A stretch of DNA of 64,000 nt from Psoroptes ovis (Eukaryota > Arthropoda > Arachnida > Sarcoptiformes > Psoroptidae): assembly GCA_002943765.1 (NCBI GenBank), contig PQWQ01000004.1:1116001-1180000 (forward strand). The letters are read 5' to 3'. The translations under genes and the position numbers were made by a program. Positions 34,834-45,501 of this stretch are shown piece by piece; position 1 is the first letter of the stretch; every line of letters begins with the position of its first letter. The notes beneath the pieces were generated by a model, which was not told the DNA's origin, did no database searches, and worked only from the letters and a program-made list of their open reading frames with translations.

Positions 34834-37800
34834 TCAAACAAATATCAAAATATTGACCCAGAACTTGCAGCATAGCTACAAGTCAACACTGATGTTCCTG
34901 ACAAATGCTACATTGTTAAAATCATCGCTATTCTGTATCCAAGAACCTCATGTATCTTTTCCAGCTGGTTTTTCTGGATTTAACAGTGTTTATCACCCAG
35001 TAAAACCAAAATGTGCTATTGTATCCTCATACGATATTTTTAAAATCGATCAGTTCACAAATTCAAATTGTGCATGTTGTTTGGTGAATTGTTCTGTGCC
35101 ATTTATTTTATGTTGTGTCTATTTTTCCAAAAACGAAGAAATTTCATCACTCAAAAATCATCTTGAAAATTTGGAAAAATTGGTTATTTCTTATTCAAAA
35201 TATCCTATTGTTATTTCTGGCGACTTCAATAGTCATAATCGGGTTTGGGGAGGGAATTTTAATGATGAACGTGGACTTGTTGTTTTAAATTTTACATGTC
35301 GCCTAAATTTCATAATTCTAAATGATGGCAAAATGACTTTCGATAATAGTCGACATCAGAGCGCGATCGATTTAACAGTGATTAATCAACGTGCAATCAA
35401 TTATGTCTCGAATTGGAAAGTAGAAGATCTAGTCTCTGGCTCTGACCACAACTTGATTTCATTTATCTTCGACACCATTCCTCCGATTAAATCTTATTAT
35501 TTAACAAGAAAATATAACACCAAATGTATCGATTGGTCTGAATTTAACGAACAAATATCTATTTTATCTTATTTTGATGATAATGCAAAGACACTTAATT
35601 CTAATATTGATATTGAAAATTTTGTCAATGATCTTATGAATACTATTTGTGCAATTTGTGATGACTGTCTACCAATATTGAAACCAACATCTAAAACTAA
35701 ATTGTCACAAGATTTGAAAATGAAACTATCGTTATTGAAAAATCTGCGTAGACGTTATCAGCGTCAACGTTGCCCAGTGAATCGCGCCTTGTGGCGAGCA
35801 AGATATTTGACCTGTGTTAATGATTTCAAAAATTTGTTAGAAAAGACGAGAATTGATGATTGTAGAAATTATTTGAATCAAATTGATAGATACAATGTCT
35901 GGAGAAAGTTATATCATCATTGCAAAAATCAATTATCGATCAATCAAACATTGAAAACGATACAGAGAGATGATACAACTTGGTGTGTATCCATAAATGA
36001 AACTGCAACATATTTATTGAATAAGATGTTTCCAGATATGAATAATGATAATAATTCTATTGTTCACCATCATTATATAATTAATTGTAACAAAAAAGAT
36101 TTTTGTATCACTAAAAATGAAGTCGATACTGCTGTCAATATGGAAAAAGATAACAAATCGCCAGGTTTCGATGCAATATCTGCCAACATAGTCAAACAAA
36201 TACATTATAAATATCCTTTCTTATTATTGAATCTGTTCAACAAATGTTTTGCATTTGGTGTTTTCCCAAAATACTGGAAAAAAGCAACTATCAAATTAAT
36301 ACCGAAAAATAATGGCTCTGGTTATAAATCGTATCGACCGATTTCTTTGCTTCCTGTTATGGGAAAAATTTTTGAAAATATTCTTAAATGTCGGCTTATG
36401 CATCACCTAATCGTCAATCATTATCTGTCATACAATCAATTTGGTTTCCTACCTCAGCAAGGTGCTGAATTAGCATTGAAAAATTTAATATCACAAATTA
36501 ATGATATAAATGATCGAAATAATTATGGTTATATCGTATCGCTTGATATTTCAGGCGCATTTGATTCTGCAAGATATGACATCATTCTTTACAGACTCAG
36601 AGAATTTAATGTTCCTTCAAATTTGTATGCAATCATCCATAATTATTTTTGTGATCGTACTATCGAATTATCTCTAATGAATCAATCATTTACTAAAATG
36701 GCTACAGGTGGCACCCCTCAAGGTGGTAAATTGTCGCCACTCCTTTGGAATGTACTAATTGATGACCTATTGAAAATGTCGTTGCCAAGGGGATGTCATT
36801 TGCAGGCTTTTGCGGATGATTGCATCCTCATCTGCCAACATCCAATCCAAGAATTGGCTGCAGATCTAACAAATAGTCTGCTATCGATTATTGCAGAATG
36901 GGGCTTAAATAATGGCCTATCGTTTAATCCCGCCAAAACCAAGTGCATGATTATATCAAGACATAGAAATTTGGCGTCTTTCCCGATCATTATGAATAGC
37001 AGATCAATTGATTTAGTACCATGTTTAAAAATACTTGGTTTGATGATTGATTCAAAACTAACATGGGCAAATCATATTGACTATATCGAGACAAAATCAA
37101 TGAAAATGTTTAATTGCATCAAGAAAAAATTTGGTCCAAGATGGGGCTTATCGTATGACGTCTTACGTACTATTTACGTTCGAGCGATCGAACCGATGAT
37201 AGTTTATGCCTGCCCTGTATGGAACAGTGTCTTGTCAAGCAGAACGAAACGTGGCAAACTGTTAAGTTTGCAAAGACGTTTTGCTGTTGGTATGATTCGC
37301 GCTTCCAGAACTGTGTCGCTGCAAGCATCGTTGATCATTGCTAATTTGATTCCCGTTGACTTGGTGATCAAGCTGCGATCAGATGTTTTCAGGATAAAAA
37401 GTGATGCTTATCTGAGGGAACAATATGAATTCCCGATCAGGTTCAAAGACTCGATCCATCCAGCGTTGGTCCAATCTTTTTTTATTGAGAGGATCGATGC
37501 TGAGTTGGAATTTTGTACTGACTCTCATAGTTGTACCATTTTCACTGATGGATCGAGGTCTGAGGACCTGGTTGGGTGTTCTTTTGTTGTTTTCAATGAT
37601 GAAAATTGCATCCCAAGTGTAATTCAATGTTTCCGCCTTGGCGCTGGATGTTCAGTCTTTCAGGCTGAATTGTTGGCCATCCGCAACGCATTGGTTTGGA
37701 TCATTGAAAATGGTATTGTCGATGCTCAAATTATAACTGATTCTATGTCAGCGATTTGGGCTTTGCATAATATCTATACACTTAATGAATTAGTGCAGGA

Positions 37801-38125
37801 CATTTTTCGTATCGTGTGTAACCATCGTGGCCATATTTGTCTGAAATGGACAAGGTCGCACTGTGGCAACTTTGGTAATGATCTAGCTGATAAGTTTGCC
37901 AAGGTTGCTGCAGTCGACCTTTCGGATGTTTTTTACACCCGAGTGCCCATGATGACACTATGCCAAGCGTCGAAGTTGGACATACTGAATCTTTGGAATC
38001 AGAGATGGACGGAGACTGCTGATGGCCACACGACGAAATTGTTCTTTCCAACAGTTGGATCGCGAATCAATACCAACTTTAGTCCCGATAGGGATTTGAC
38101 AAGACTGCTGACAGGGCACGGCTGA
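34823..38125 (+). CDS. Element A ORF2: endonuclease-RT-RNase H
   Basis: 1100 aa from ATG at 34823, chosen because it forms an 11-nt overlap with the ORF1 stop; the frame is open further upstream only as ORF1 overlap. Endonuclease (about 8-225): TQNLQ at 11-15, QEP near 40, GDFNSH 132-137, SDHN near 207. Reverse transcriptase (about 430-760): KSPGFD near 445, YRPISLLP near 504, DISGAFD from 575, TPQGG near 631, FADD 663-666. RNase H (about 900-1035) with its expected acidic set: TDGS near 908, E949, D973, and SHCGNFGNDLAD with H1013 and D1023. The protein ends at LTGHG (1096-1100), exactly where element B continues into GHG-F-YL and a zinc finger. All frames are open, so this ORF may still be translatable. 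Confidence 0.95.
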   Translation: MDTSQTNIKILTQNLQHSYKSTLMFLTNATLLKSSLFCIQEPHVSFPAGFSGFNSVYHPVKPKCAIVSSYDIFKIDQFTNSNCACCLVNCSVPFILCCVYFSKNEEISSLKNHLENLEKLVISYSKYPIVISGDFNSHNRVWGGNFNDERGLVVLNFTCRLNFIILNDGKMTFDNSRHQSAIDLTVINQRAINYVSNWKVEDLVSGSDHNLISFIFDTIPPIKSYYLTRKYNTKCIDWSEFNEQISILSYFDDNAKTLNSNIDIENFVNDLMNTICAICDDCLPILKPTSKTKLSQDLKMKLSLLKNLRRRYQRQRCPVNRALWRARYLTCVNDFKNLLEKTRIDDCRNYLNQIDRYNVWRKLYHHCKNQLSINQTLKTIQRDDTTWCVSINETATYLLNKMFPDMNNDNNSIVHHHYIINCNKKDFCITKNEVDTAVNMEKDNKSPGFDAISANIVKQIHYKYPFLLLNLFNKCFAFGVFPKYWKKATIKLIPKNNGSGYKSYRPISLLPVMGKIFENILKCRLMHHLIVNHYLSYNQFGFLPQQGAELALKNLISQINDINDRNNYGYIVSLDISGAFDSARYDIILYRLREFNVPSNLYAIIHNYFCDRTIELSLMNQSFTKMATGGTPQGGKLSPLLWNVLIDDLLKMSLPRGCHLQAFADDCILICQHPIQELAADLTNSLLSIIAEWGLNNGLSFNPAKTKCMIISRHRNLASFPIIMNSRSIDLVPCLKILGLMIDSKLTWANHIDYIETKSMKMFNCIKKKFGPRWGLSYDVLRTIYVRAIEPMIVYACPVWNSVLSSRTKRGKLLSLQRRFAVGMIRASRTVSLQASLIIANLIPVDLVIKLRSDVFRIKSDAYLREQYEFPIRFKDSIHPALVQSFFIERIDAELEFCTDSHSCTIFTDGSRSEDLVGCSFVVFNDENCIPSVIQCFRLGAGCSVFQAELLAIRNALVWIIENGIVDAQIITDSMSAIWALHNIYTLNELVQDIFRIVCNHRGHICLKWTRSHCGNFGNDLADKFAKVAAVDLSDVFYTRVPMMTLCQASKLDILNLWNQRWTETADGHTTKLFFPTVGSRINTNFSPDRDLTRLLTGHG

Positions 38126-38143
38126 TGTGACCATACTATTGCC

Positions 38144-38168
38144 ACCCTTGTGATCACGGAACAAGGGT
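38144..38168 (+). other. Element A 3' terminal hairpin
   Basis: ACCCTTGT (38144-38151) and ACAAGGGT (38161-38168) form a perfect 8-bp stem with a 9-nt loop, 19 nt after the ORF2 stop and just before the tail. The sequence is unrelated to the element B hairpin. Confidence 0.65.
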
Positions 38169-38181
38169 TGTTTTGCTTGTT

Positions 38182-38203
38182 CTTCATCATCATCATCATC
38201 ATC
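38182..38203 (+). repeat. Element A (ATC)n tail
   Basis: CTTCATCATCATC-type trinucleotide tail running up to the right target duplication. No AATAAA precedes it. Confidence 0.75.
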
Positions 38204-38216
38204 ATTATCAGTAATA
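38204..38216 (+). repeat. Target-site duplication of element A, right copy
   Basis: ATTATCAGTAATA, 13/13 identical to 28802-28814. Confidence 0.85.
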
Positions 38217-38363
38217 TTATTATGATTATAAATATTAAGAAAATTATTATCATTATTATAATTTCATTTATTAATTCATTTTATTTTTCTATTTTTATTC
38301 GTTTATATTTTGTCATTTTCAAAAAATTAAAGAGCAAAGAAAAAAAATCCAATAATATTTATA

Positions 38364-38443
38364 TTAGGTTGTCCAATAAGTTCTTGCCGATTTTTCAATT
38401 ATTTTCTACGATATAATCGGCAAAAACTTTTCGGACTACGTAA
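38364..38443 (-). mobile_element. Mariner-type MITE, CGTAG-loop form (reverse)
   Basis: 80 bp between TA and TA. Left CCAATAAGTTCTTGCCG, right CGGCAAAAACTTTTCGG. Right terminus mutated (GGACTACGTAA). Confidence 0.88.
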
Positions 38444-39476
38444 TATTAATAACATTAATAATATTGATTTTTATCATGATTCCATTTAATCATTTATTCA
38501 TTCATTCATTCATATATTCATGCATTTATTCATTCGTCCAAATAAATAAAGAATGACAATTTATTTCAATTCAACACATCTATGTATTTTCTTTATTCAT
38601 TTTTTTTTTGTTTTTGATGCTAAATTTTGAATTAAAATGATGAAAATTTCCATTATTTTATTATTATATTTGTTTCATTGATATATTAAAAGCTTACATG
38701 CATTTTATTTTTATTGAAATTGAAATGAAAATGAAATGAATTGAATAGAGAAAATATCATTTGTGTAAAATTTGTGTTCATACACATGCAATACATACAT
38801 TCATATATTCATATATGAAATGTATGTATTAGGTTTTGAAATCATTGGTCCATAATGTTTTCATTTTATTTTTCATTTTTTAATATATTTTCGCTGTCTT
38901 TTCACTCATATATATTTCTTCAAATAAATTGATTCTCTTTAACATTATTACTATTACTCTTATTATTACAATTATTAATATTATCGTTTTGTAAAAGTTG
39001 GTAGAGATGATTCACATGAACCGAAACATTATTTAATTATGTATCATTTCCATTATGACAAATAATAATATTAATAATAATTTTAAATGATATTATTGTT
39101 TTCATTTATTTCACTTATCACATTATACACAAATGTAATACACAATTGAAAATTGTGTCAATGAACTTTTTTTTTTTTTTTGAAAAAAATATTTATTTCA
39201 TTTTCTCATCAAAATAAATGAAACGAATAATAAATTAATGTAAAGTGATTATAAAGTAAATGTTATAAGGATGTTGCCTTCATTTATGTGATTCGTATCT
39301 ACAAAATTATAAATGTAATGATAATAAATTCAATTCTGAATTTACATCCATATAAATACATTTGAATGACCTTGCATAACATCGATTAAAAATGAAAACA
39401 AAAAAGGTGAATTCATATAAATTCAAATGATTGTGTTTTCCATTTTGCACAGGTCAAAAGTCTTTTCATGGGTTAA

Positions 39477-39635
39477 TCAATCAATCAACTGACCCACAAG
39501 TGATTTAAAGGTCATTTTTTCAGGGTTAGTTTTTCCAGTAGCGACTTTTTCGCAAATTTTCTTAAAGGCTATACTTGACTCTAAGGTTATTCCTTTGATA
39601 CTCAGGTAGAAAACTTTTGCCAAATCCTTTTTCGA
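39477..39635 (-). CDS. Possible terminal exon, weakly p25-alpha (TPPP)-like
   Basis: A 52-codon open frame on the - strand begins after an in-frame TGA (39638-39636) and ends with TGA at 39479-39477. It has no ATG at its start, so it would have to be an internal or last exon. It reads SKKDLAKVFYLSIKG, then ITLESSIAFKKICEK and MTFKSLVGQLID. The spacing of a DLAK segment, I.K.IT, a SIAFKK segment and an MTFKSL helix resembles the C-terminal half of the p25-alpha domain found in tubulin polymerisation-promoting proteins. The extra ATGKTNPEK loop and the immediate stop are unlike vertebrate TPPP. The acceptor would be GAAAAAG, without a clear pyrimidine tract. I did not find the matching N-terminal half nearby. 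It could be an exon, a decayed gene fragment or coincidence. Confidence 0.35.
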   Translation of the reverse strand, partial: SKKDLAKVFYLSIKGITLESSIAFKKICEKVATGKTNPEKMTFKSLVGQLID

Positions 39636-40280
39636 TCAAAATTTTTTGATTAATTTTTATTTTATTACAAACTTTTTTCTTCAAATAAATAAATACTGTT
39701 TAACAATCTTTGATTGAATATTGAATCGAATAAATATCAACAGTGGATTACAAAATATAAACTAATTTAAATGTTGACGATTTTACCCGCAAATCGACTG
39801 CAATCAATTTGCCATATAAAAGTTGATTTTCAAAATTTTTTAGCTTAAATTTTGTTATGTGAATACATTTTTACTCAGAATTGATTGGAATTTTTTTTTC
39901 GTTGTCCAAATGATCACATAACAATTATTTTCGTAACTTCCGAACCAAATAAACAAGGACAAACAATTTTTTTTTCTAACATTGATTCACCCCAAATGGG
40001 CTGCTGAATGTGAATGAAATTTAAATCATTTGAATTGGACGGCCAAAAAATACAAAAATTGAAATGAAATTATTTGGACACACACAAACACGAGAGAAAA
40101 AAAATGGCGACACACGAAAAAATTCAAAAAAAAAAAAATACCATCGGGCAAACAAATTTAATAATAATTTGAAGCAAAAAAAAAAATTCCAATTCATTTT
40201 CATTCAAAATCACAAAAATCAAATATGAAAGCAGCAATTCATGTTTTGTTGGTAATGTTTAACTGAAACATTTGAAAAGA

Positions 40281-40361
40281 TTGGGTTGTCCGGAAAGTTA
40301 TTGCCGATTATATCGTAAAAGATTATCGAGAAAATTGGCAAAAACTTTTCGGACAACCTGA
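40281..40361 (+). mobile_element. Mariner-type MITE, CGTAG-loop form
   Basis: 81 bp. GA on the left, TA on the right, next to (AAT)n. Left TTGGGTTGTCCGGAAAG, right CTTTTCGGACAACCTGA. Loop TATATCGTAAAAG. Confidence 0.88.
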
Positions 40362-40491
40362 TATAATAATAATAATAATAAAATATAGACCATAATACAC
40401 TAACTATACCGATATTCATGATAATCATGATAATAATAATAATAATGATGATCATAATAATAATAATAAAAAACGAAAAAAATAATAATGA

Positions 40492-40539
40492 TGGACAATG
40501 TATGGATGGCATTTCGGCAAAAAATGCATACATTGTCCA
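40492..40539. other. Imperfect hairpin, miRNA precursor-like
   Basis: TGGACAATGTATG (40492-40504) and CATACATTGTCCA (40527-40539) are perfect 13-bp inverted arms. Inside, GCATTT and AAATGC can pair around a short loop, leaving a small 5'-side bulge. It differs from the MITE arms. Balanced-composition sequence (GGTACCGTGAAGGCCGTAC) follows it. Confidence 0.45.
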
Positions 40540-40990
40540 ATGGTACCGTGAAGGCCGTACAATAATCGTCACAGCAAAAAAAAAATGAAAATTGGACTCA
40601 AGAATCCAGAAAAATTCCATCCAGTAGCATCACGTTAATGTTGTTGTTGTGTGTGTGTGTGTGTATATTCCTTTTCAGATTTATACAAATTATTATTATT
40701 ATCATCATCATCATTTTTATCATTATTTTGCGTGTATATTATTTGTGTGTGTGTGAAGCAAATGTGTACTGTAATATTTGACCGGGACCAAAGTTTTATG
40801 GTTTTTGAATTTTGTATTTTTTTTCCCATTTATCTTCAAAAAAATTTAAAGTTTTAAAGTTTTTCATTCAATTTCGATATTTTTCACATTCATTCTTCAT
40901 TCATTCAATGTGACATTTTTTTTTTTAGTGACTGAATGGGAAATTTTCAAAGAAAAATAAGTGAAAATAAACTCTTGAAAATATAATATA

Positions 40991-41070
40991 CTAGGTTGTC
41001 CCCTAAGTTTTTGCCATTTTTTAATTTTTTTTTCATTTGAAAAACGGCAAGAACTTATGGGACAACCTAA
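40991..41070. mobile_element. Mariner-type MITE, AT-loop form
   Basis: 80 bp. TA on the left, TT on the right. Left CTAGGTTGTCCCCTAAG, right CAAGAACTTATGGGAC. Confidence 0.88.
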
Positions 41071-41792
41071 TTCGTTTCACAAACGATGAGGACGCCATGG
41101 AACAAACACAGTGAATTTTGGCCCCAAAAAAAAAATCAAACTGAATTTTTTTTCTCTCAGAGAACGTGAGATTTAAAATTCTAAAGAATTTTGATATTTT
41201 TTTGTGCTCAAAATGGAAATTTAAACACACGAAAATTTTCGAGTTTTTTGATTTTCGGGGGACAATTCAAAATTCATTGAGATTCGTTGAATTCATTGAA
41301 ATTCGCTTGAAATTCGTTTACATTTTCTTCATTTTTACCATTTTTTTCAGTTCAAAACTCTTCAGAAAATATTATTCTCGATTGTTCTGCTATTTCACTT
41401 GATGCTTGATTCATTTCTATGACTGTGTTTTTCGGTGGTGAACACAATTGAATTCAATGAATTATGATGCGTGTCTCTGTGTGTGTGTGTGATTAAGTTT
41501 GAAAATTTAAAAATTTAAATTCAAATTTTGAAATTTAAAATTTAAAATTCAAGAAATTTAAACAAGTGGATAGCCTTTGTTTTGTTTTGGTTGTGATCAA
41601 CAATCTCAAGAATGATCAACGATTGATTGTTTTGACTGCATTTGTGGACCATTTCATTTGGTTTTTCGATCAAAATTACATGATGAAAATCATTGATCAT
41701 ATCAATTAAAAGCATTTCGAAAATTCGGTATATCGGATAATCTTTATGTGTTTCAATTAAAATCGCTTCCAATACTATGTATTATATTCATA

Positions 41793-41871
41793 TTAGGTTG
41801 TCCGAAAAGTTCTTGCCGATTTTCTCATGATTCCCTGCGATATAATCGACAAAACTTTTCGGACCATCTAC
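41793..41871 (-). mobile_element. Mariner-type MITE, CGTAG-loop form (reverse)
   Basis: 79 bp between TA and TA. Left CCGAAAAGTTCTTGCCG. The right arm is damaged (CGACAAAACTTTTCGGACCATCTAC). Confidence 0.87.
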
Positions 41872-42283
41872 TATTTATCAAAATTCAAATACATATATAC
41901 AAGTATATGACCCGTAAAAATGAATGGAAATGTTTTTGAAATTGATCTCTTTCTGAATGATCGTCAATATTACACAACTGGCTATTGTATAATGTGATAA
42001 CAAATTTATTTTTGTTTTAAATTTTTTTTTCTCATTTTTCTTATTTTTGAAATTATTTTTTGTAATATATTAATACCCTAAGAATATCAAATAATAAGTA
42101 CGTATATATCATAGAGATGTATGTATGTGAATAATCGTACATATATATTTGAATTTGTATTTGAAAATAATTGTATAAAATTGAATGATTAAATATATGA
42201 ATAAAAGCATAGAAAACATTACGAAAAAACAAAAAAATGAAATGAAATAAAATGAATCATTTTCATTCGAATCACATCCAAAT

Positions 42284-42284
<1 letters not shown>

Positions 42285-42314
<30 letters not shown>
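42285..42314. repeat. (CA)15 microsatellite
   Basis: Uninterrupted CA array. Confidence 0.95.
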
Positions 42315-42318
<4 letters not shown>

Positions 42319-42562
42319 TCCTGTGTGTTTAACATTAATATGTTTGAATGAATGATCTTTATTTTTGTTGAATGAATGGTATTTATTTATTTTGAATGAA
42401 TAAATGAATTCATATATATGAGTTTACGAATTATTATTTGATAAACGAGAAAATTTTTAAGAAGTAAAATATCAAGTCATAAAGCATAATAATCATTCGT
42501 TTGATGATGATCATAATAATAATAACGATGATCATCATCATCATCATCATCTTAGTTATCTA

Positions 42563-42642
42563 TTAGCTTATCCGAAAAGTTTTTGCCGATTATATCGTAA
42601 AGAATTATGAGAAAATCGACAAGAACTTATTGGACAAACTAA
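42563..42642 (+). mobile_element. Mariner-type MITE, CGTAG-loop form
   Basis: 80 bp. TA on the left, AT on the right. Left TTAGCTTATCCG, right CGACAAGAACTTATTGG. Loop TATATCGTAAAG. Confidence 0.87.
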
Positions 42643-43739
42643 ATGAAATAATAAACTAAAATTAACAAACCAACAACCAGCAACCAACAACCAACAACAA
42701 CAAACTGATCACATAATCACTGATCAAATTGAACAATTATTATCATAATCATGATCATGATCATTTAATATAAATAGATCAAAACACATTTGAATGAATG
42801 AATGGTAATAATAATAATAATAATAACAATAGTAATTGAATGAAATTAAATTATAAATCTATGAAGAATCATTTGTTTTCATATGTGTTTTGGTTTTGGT
42901 TTTTTTGCTTTGTTCAACATCTTGCTGTTGTTTGATTGCCACGATCATTGATTTTCGATTGTAATCGATGGTTTATCGTGATCTTGTGGTATTGTGTGAT
43001 ATCATATGTGTTCATTAATCGCGTGTGCATGTGTATGTTTTACGTGTAATTTGTGTAATTTCAATTTTTTACTTTTACTTTAAACTCAAATTATTCAAAG
43101 TAGATATTTATGTGTGTGTGTGTAAGCACGTATCAATCAAATGTATATGAGTTTCCAATGCTTACAATTATTTGGCTTTACAACTATTATTAATGATTAG
43201 CCATTAATGCTTTCTTTTCTTTGAATTCAAATACATAAACACTAATTGTTTCGCAAAGACATAAGGTTATTGAAGTTATTTGATGAGGTTTATTTATTTA
43301 TTTATTTATTTTTTTTTTTTTGGTTTCATTTTCACTTGATTAAATTCTTTGTTCTTTGTTATCGATTTTGGACAAATTTGTCAATTTCGATGGTCCTTCT
43401 CCAGTTTTACCAAGTTTTTCCTCTTTAGGTTATCACCATTTAGGCTCTTATTAGTTGTTCAGTTGTCTGTCGTAATTTTCGCTTTGCTCATAAGTGTCTG
43501 TACTTAATCAAACAATTTTTTTTTTGCTGATAATGATAATAATAATGATGATGATGGTTTCAATGAAAATATTTTTTTTTTTTTGGTTCTAAGAATAAGA
43601 AATAAATAATTTTATTTGTATTCTTTTGTGGTCATGTTTTAATGATGGTTGTTTTCATTCTCCTCCTCCTCATCATCATCATCATCATTTTCTTCAACAT
43701 TTTCTCTGTATTTGATATGATTGTTTCTCCACCATTCTA

Positions 43740-43819
43740 TTAGGTTATCCGAAAAGTTCTTGCCGATTTACCAATGATTTTGTACGATATAAACGGCAAA
43801 AACTTTCGGGACAGCCTAA
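43740..43819 (-). mobile_element. Mariner-type MITE, CGTAG-loop form (reverse)
   Basis: 80 bp between TA and TA. Left TTAGGTTATCCG, right CTTTCGGGACAGCC. Reversed loop TTGTACGATATAAA. Confidence 0.89.
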
Positions 43820-44135
43820 TATTTATTAACATTCTTCACTGTCCATGTCTATGGTGTGTATTTGTATGCTTAATCTTGGTTTCATTTATTTTCTTACACA
43901 AAGAAAATTTATTTATTTCGACAAGATTTCGAAATTCTTGTCTTCATTATTATCATCATTATCATTATTATTATTATCGTTATTTTCATTATTTTCATTT
44001 CCATTGATAATAATGGCGGATAAATGGCTTCAGTCAATTTGTTGAATCGATGAATGAATGAAATGTATTCAATTGGTGACCGAAATTTCCTTTATTTTTT
44101 TTTGGTGATTTTTTGATTTTTCACACAGGGAAAAA

Positions 44136-44215
44136 TCTGGTTGTCCGAAAAGTTTTTGCCGATTATATCGTAGAGAATTATGAGAAAATCGACAAGAACT
44201 TATCGGACAACCTAA
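44136..44215 (+). mobile_element. Mariner-type MITE, CGTAG-loop form
   Basis: 80 bp. AA on the left, TA on the right. Left end TCTGGTTGTCCGAAAAG, right end CGACAAGAACTTATCGG. Loop TATATCGTAGAGAATTATG. Confidence 0.88.
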
Positions 44216-45193
44216 TATTTCCGATAGACTCATATTGTCATCTCTTTATTTCTTATTTTCTCTGGTTCAAAGAATTATTGTAAATTTATCAATTTTCTTA
44301 CATGGAATTTGATCTCAAGGAAAAAAAATTAAGTTGTAATAATTATAATGCTTATAATGATAATGATAAATAATAACAATTTTAATAAACATTATTAATT
44401 GTATCGGATTGTGGTTTTAAGTTTTTCGTTGATCATTATTTCATTATTTCATTGTTTTCATAATTGATTGAAATTATTGTTTTGAATTTTTATGTTTTTT
44501 TTTAAGATCTTACGAAATTTTCCAAGTATATTCTTGAATATATGTGCCAAAGAAATAGCTATACATGTGTATGAAAAAACATTATTAAACATTACAAACA
44601 TTTAGATGTAAGATAAAACAATATATTAAGATACATAAATATATTAAGATGCATTAATATATGTGAACATAATGGCATAATACAAAGATAATAACCATAT
44701 AATAATAACAACATTTATTGTCCATGGTTGGTCAATGGGAGAAAAAAAGAATAAAATCCATAAATGTTGAGATATGATCATCAAAGATCAAATTTCTTTT
44801 CGATAAAATTAAATTGCCTTTTGTTAAGAATATATTTATTTATTTATAGATAAAGAGCTGGATATAGAGCTGAAGCCATACATGAAAATAATTTTTGACA
44901 AAATTATTTTTTTTTCAATGATTATCTTTGAATTGTAAATTTTTTGAAGACTATATGAATGTTTAAAAGGTGCAATATAAAGAGAAATATATTCTGAAAT
45001 ATTATTCAGAAAAACAAAAAGCCCTGACCCTCCCAAGTCTTTGGCTCAAGTCGCTAAGTATACTTGAATTTCTCAAGAATTTCAATAATGTGTACTCTTC
45101 ACACACACACACACACAAACCTTAATATTAATACTGATAATAATGATAATAATAATTTAAAAGAAAAAGCAATCAATTATATTTTGCTATATA

Positions 45194-45274
45194 TTTGGTC
45201 GTCCGGAAAGTTTTTGCCGATTACATCGTAGGGAATTATGAGAAAATCGGCAATAACTTATTCGGAAAACCTAA
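45194..45274 (+). mobile_element. Mariner-type MITE, CGTAG-loop form
   Basis: 81 bp between TA and TA. Left TTTGGTCGTCCGGAAAG, right CAATAACTTATTCGGAAAACC. Loop TACATCGTAGGGAATTATG. Confidence 0.88.
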
Positions 45275-45501
45275 TATTTTAATATGAGTATATAAATATA
45301 AATAAATGACCAAAAATGTGATGAATGTGATTAAGTGAATAAGAGAAAAAAATGTCATAATAAGTAATAATAATCATAACGGTCATAATAAGTAATAATA
45401 ATCTTATTAAATTCATTTTTTCCCACTCAATTTTCTTTATTTTTCTCAAAGTTGATTTGTTTGTCATTATTGGTTCATCAACAACATCATCATCATAATA
45501 T

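Larger units (their letters stand above)
28815..38203 (+). mobile_element. Element A: RNase H-bearing non-LTR retrotransposon, interrupted
   Basis: This is a two-ORF non-LTR retrotransposon of about 4.4 kb without its insertion. Order: a 31-nt A/T leader (28815-28845), ORF1 with three zinc-binding Cys/His clusters, ORF2 with apurinic-type endonuclease, reverse transcriptase and RNase H, a terminal hairpin and an (ATC)n tail rather than poly(A). The RNase H domain places it in the I-like superfamily; I cannot name the exact clade. It is bracketed by a perfect 13-bp duplication. Element B is inserted in ORF1 in the opposite orientation. The very short leader means either 5' truncation or an unusually short 5' UTR. 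ORF2 is fully open, so A was probably intact when B arrived. Confidence 0.92.
38217..42562. other. AT-rich spacer with one possible coding island
   Basis: Apart from four MITEs, the island at 39477-39635 and the hairpin at 40492-40539, this stretch has only AAT, ATTC and TG runs, a (CA)15 array at 42285-42314 and AAATTT self-complementary sequence at about 41497-41550. A - strand ATG in good context at 41098 (GTTCCATGGCG, then SSSFVK) lies 26 bases from the MITE at 40991-41070 and is noted only as a possible start. Confidence 0.6.

Noticed and set aside
38826..38860. TTAGGTTTTGAAATCATTGG as a possible MITE half
   Set aside because: Only the first seven bases match the arm, and there is no complementary right arm within 150 bp.
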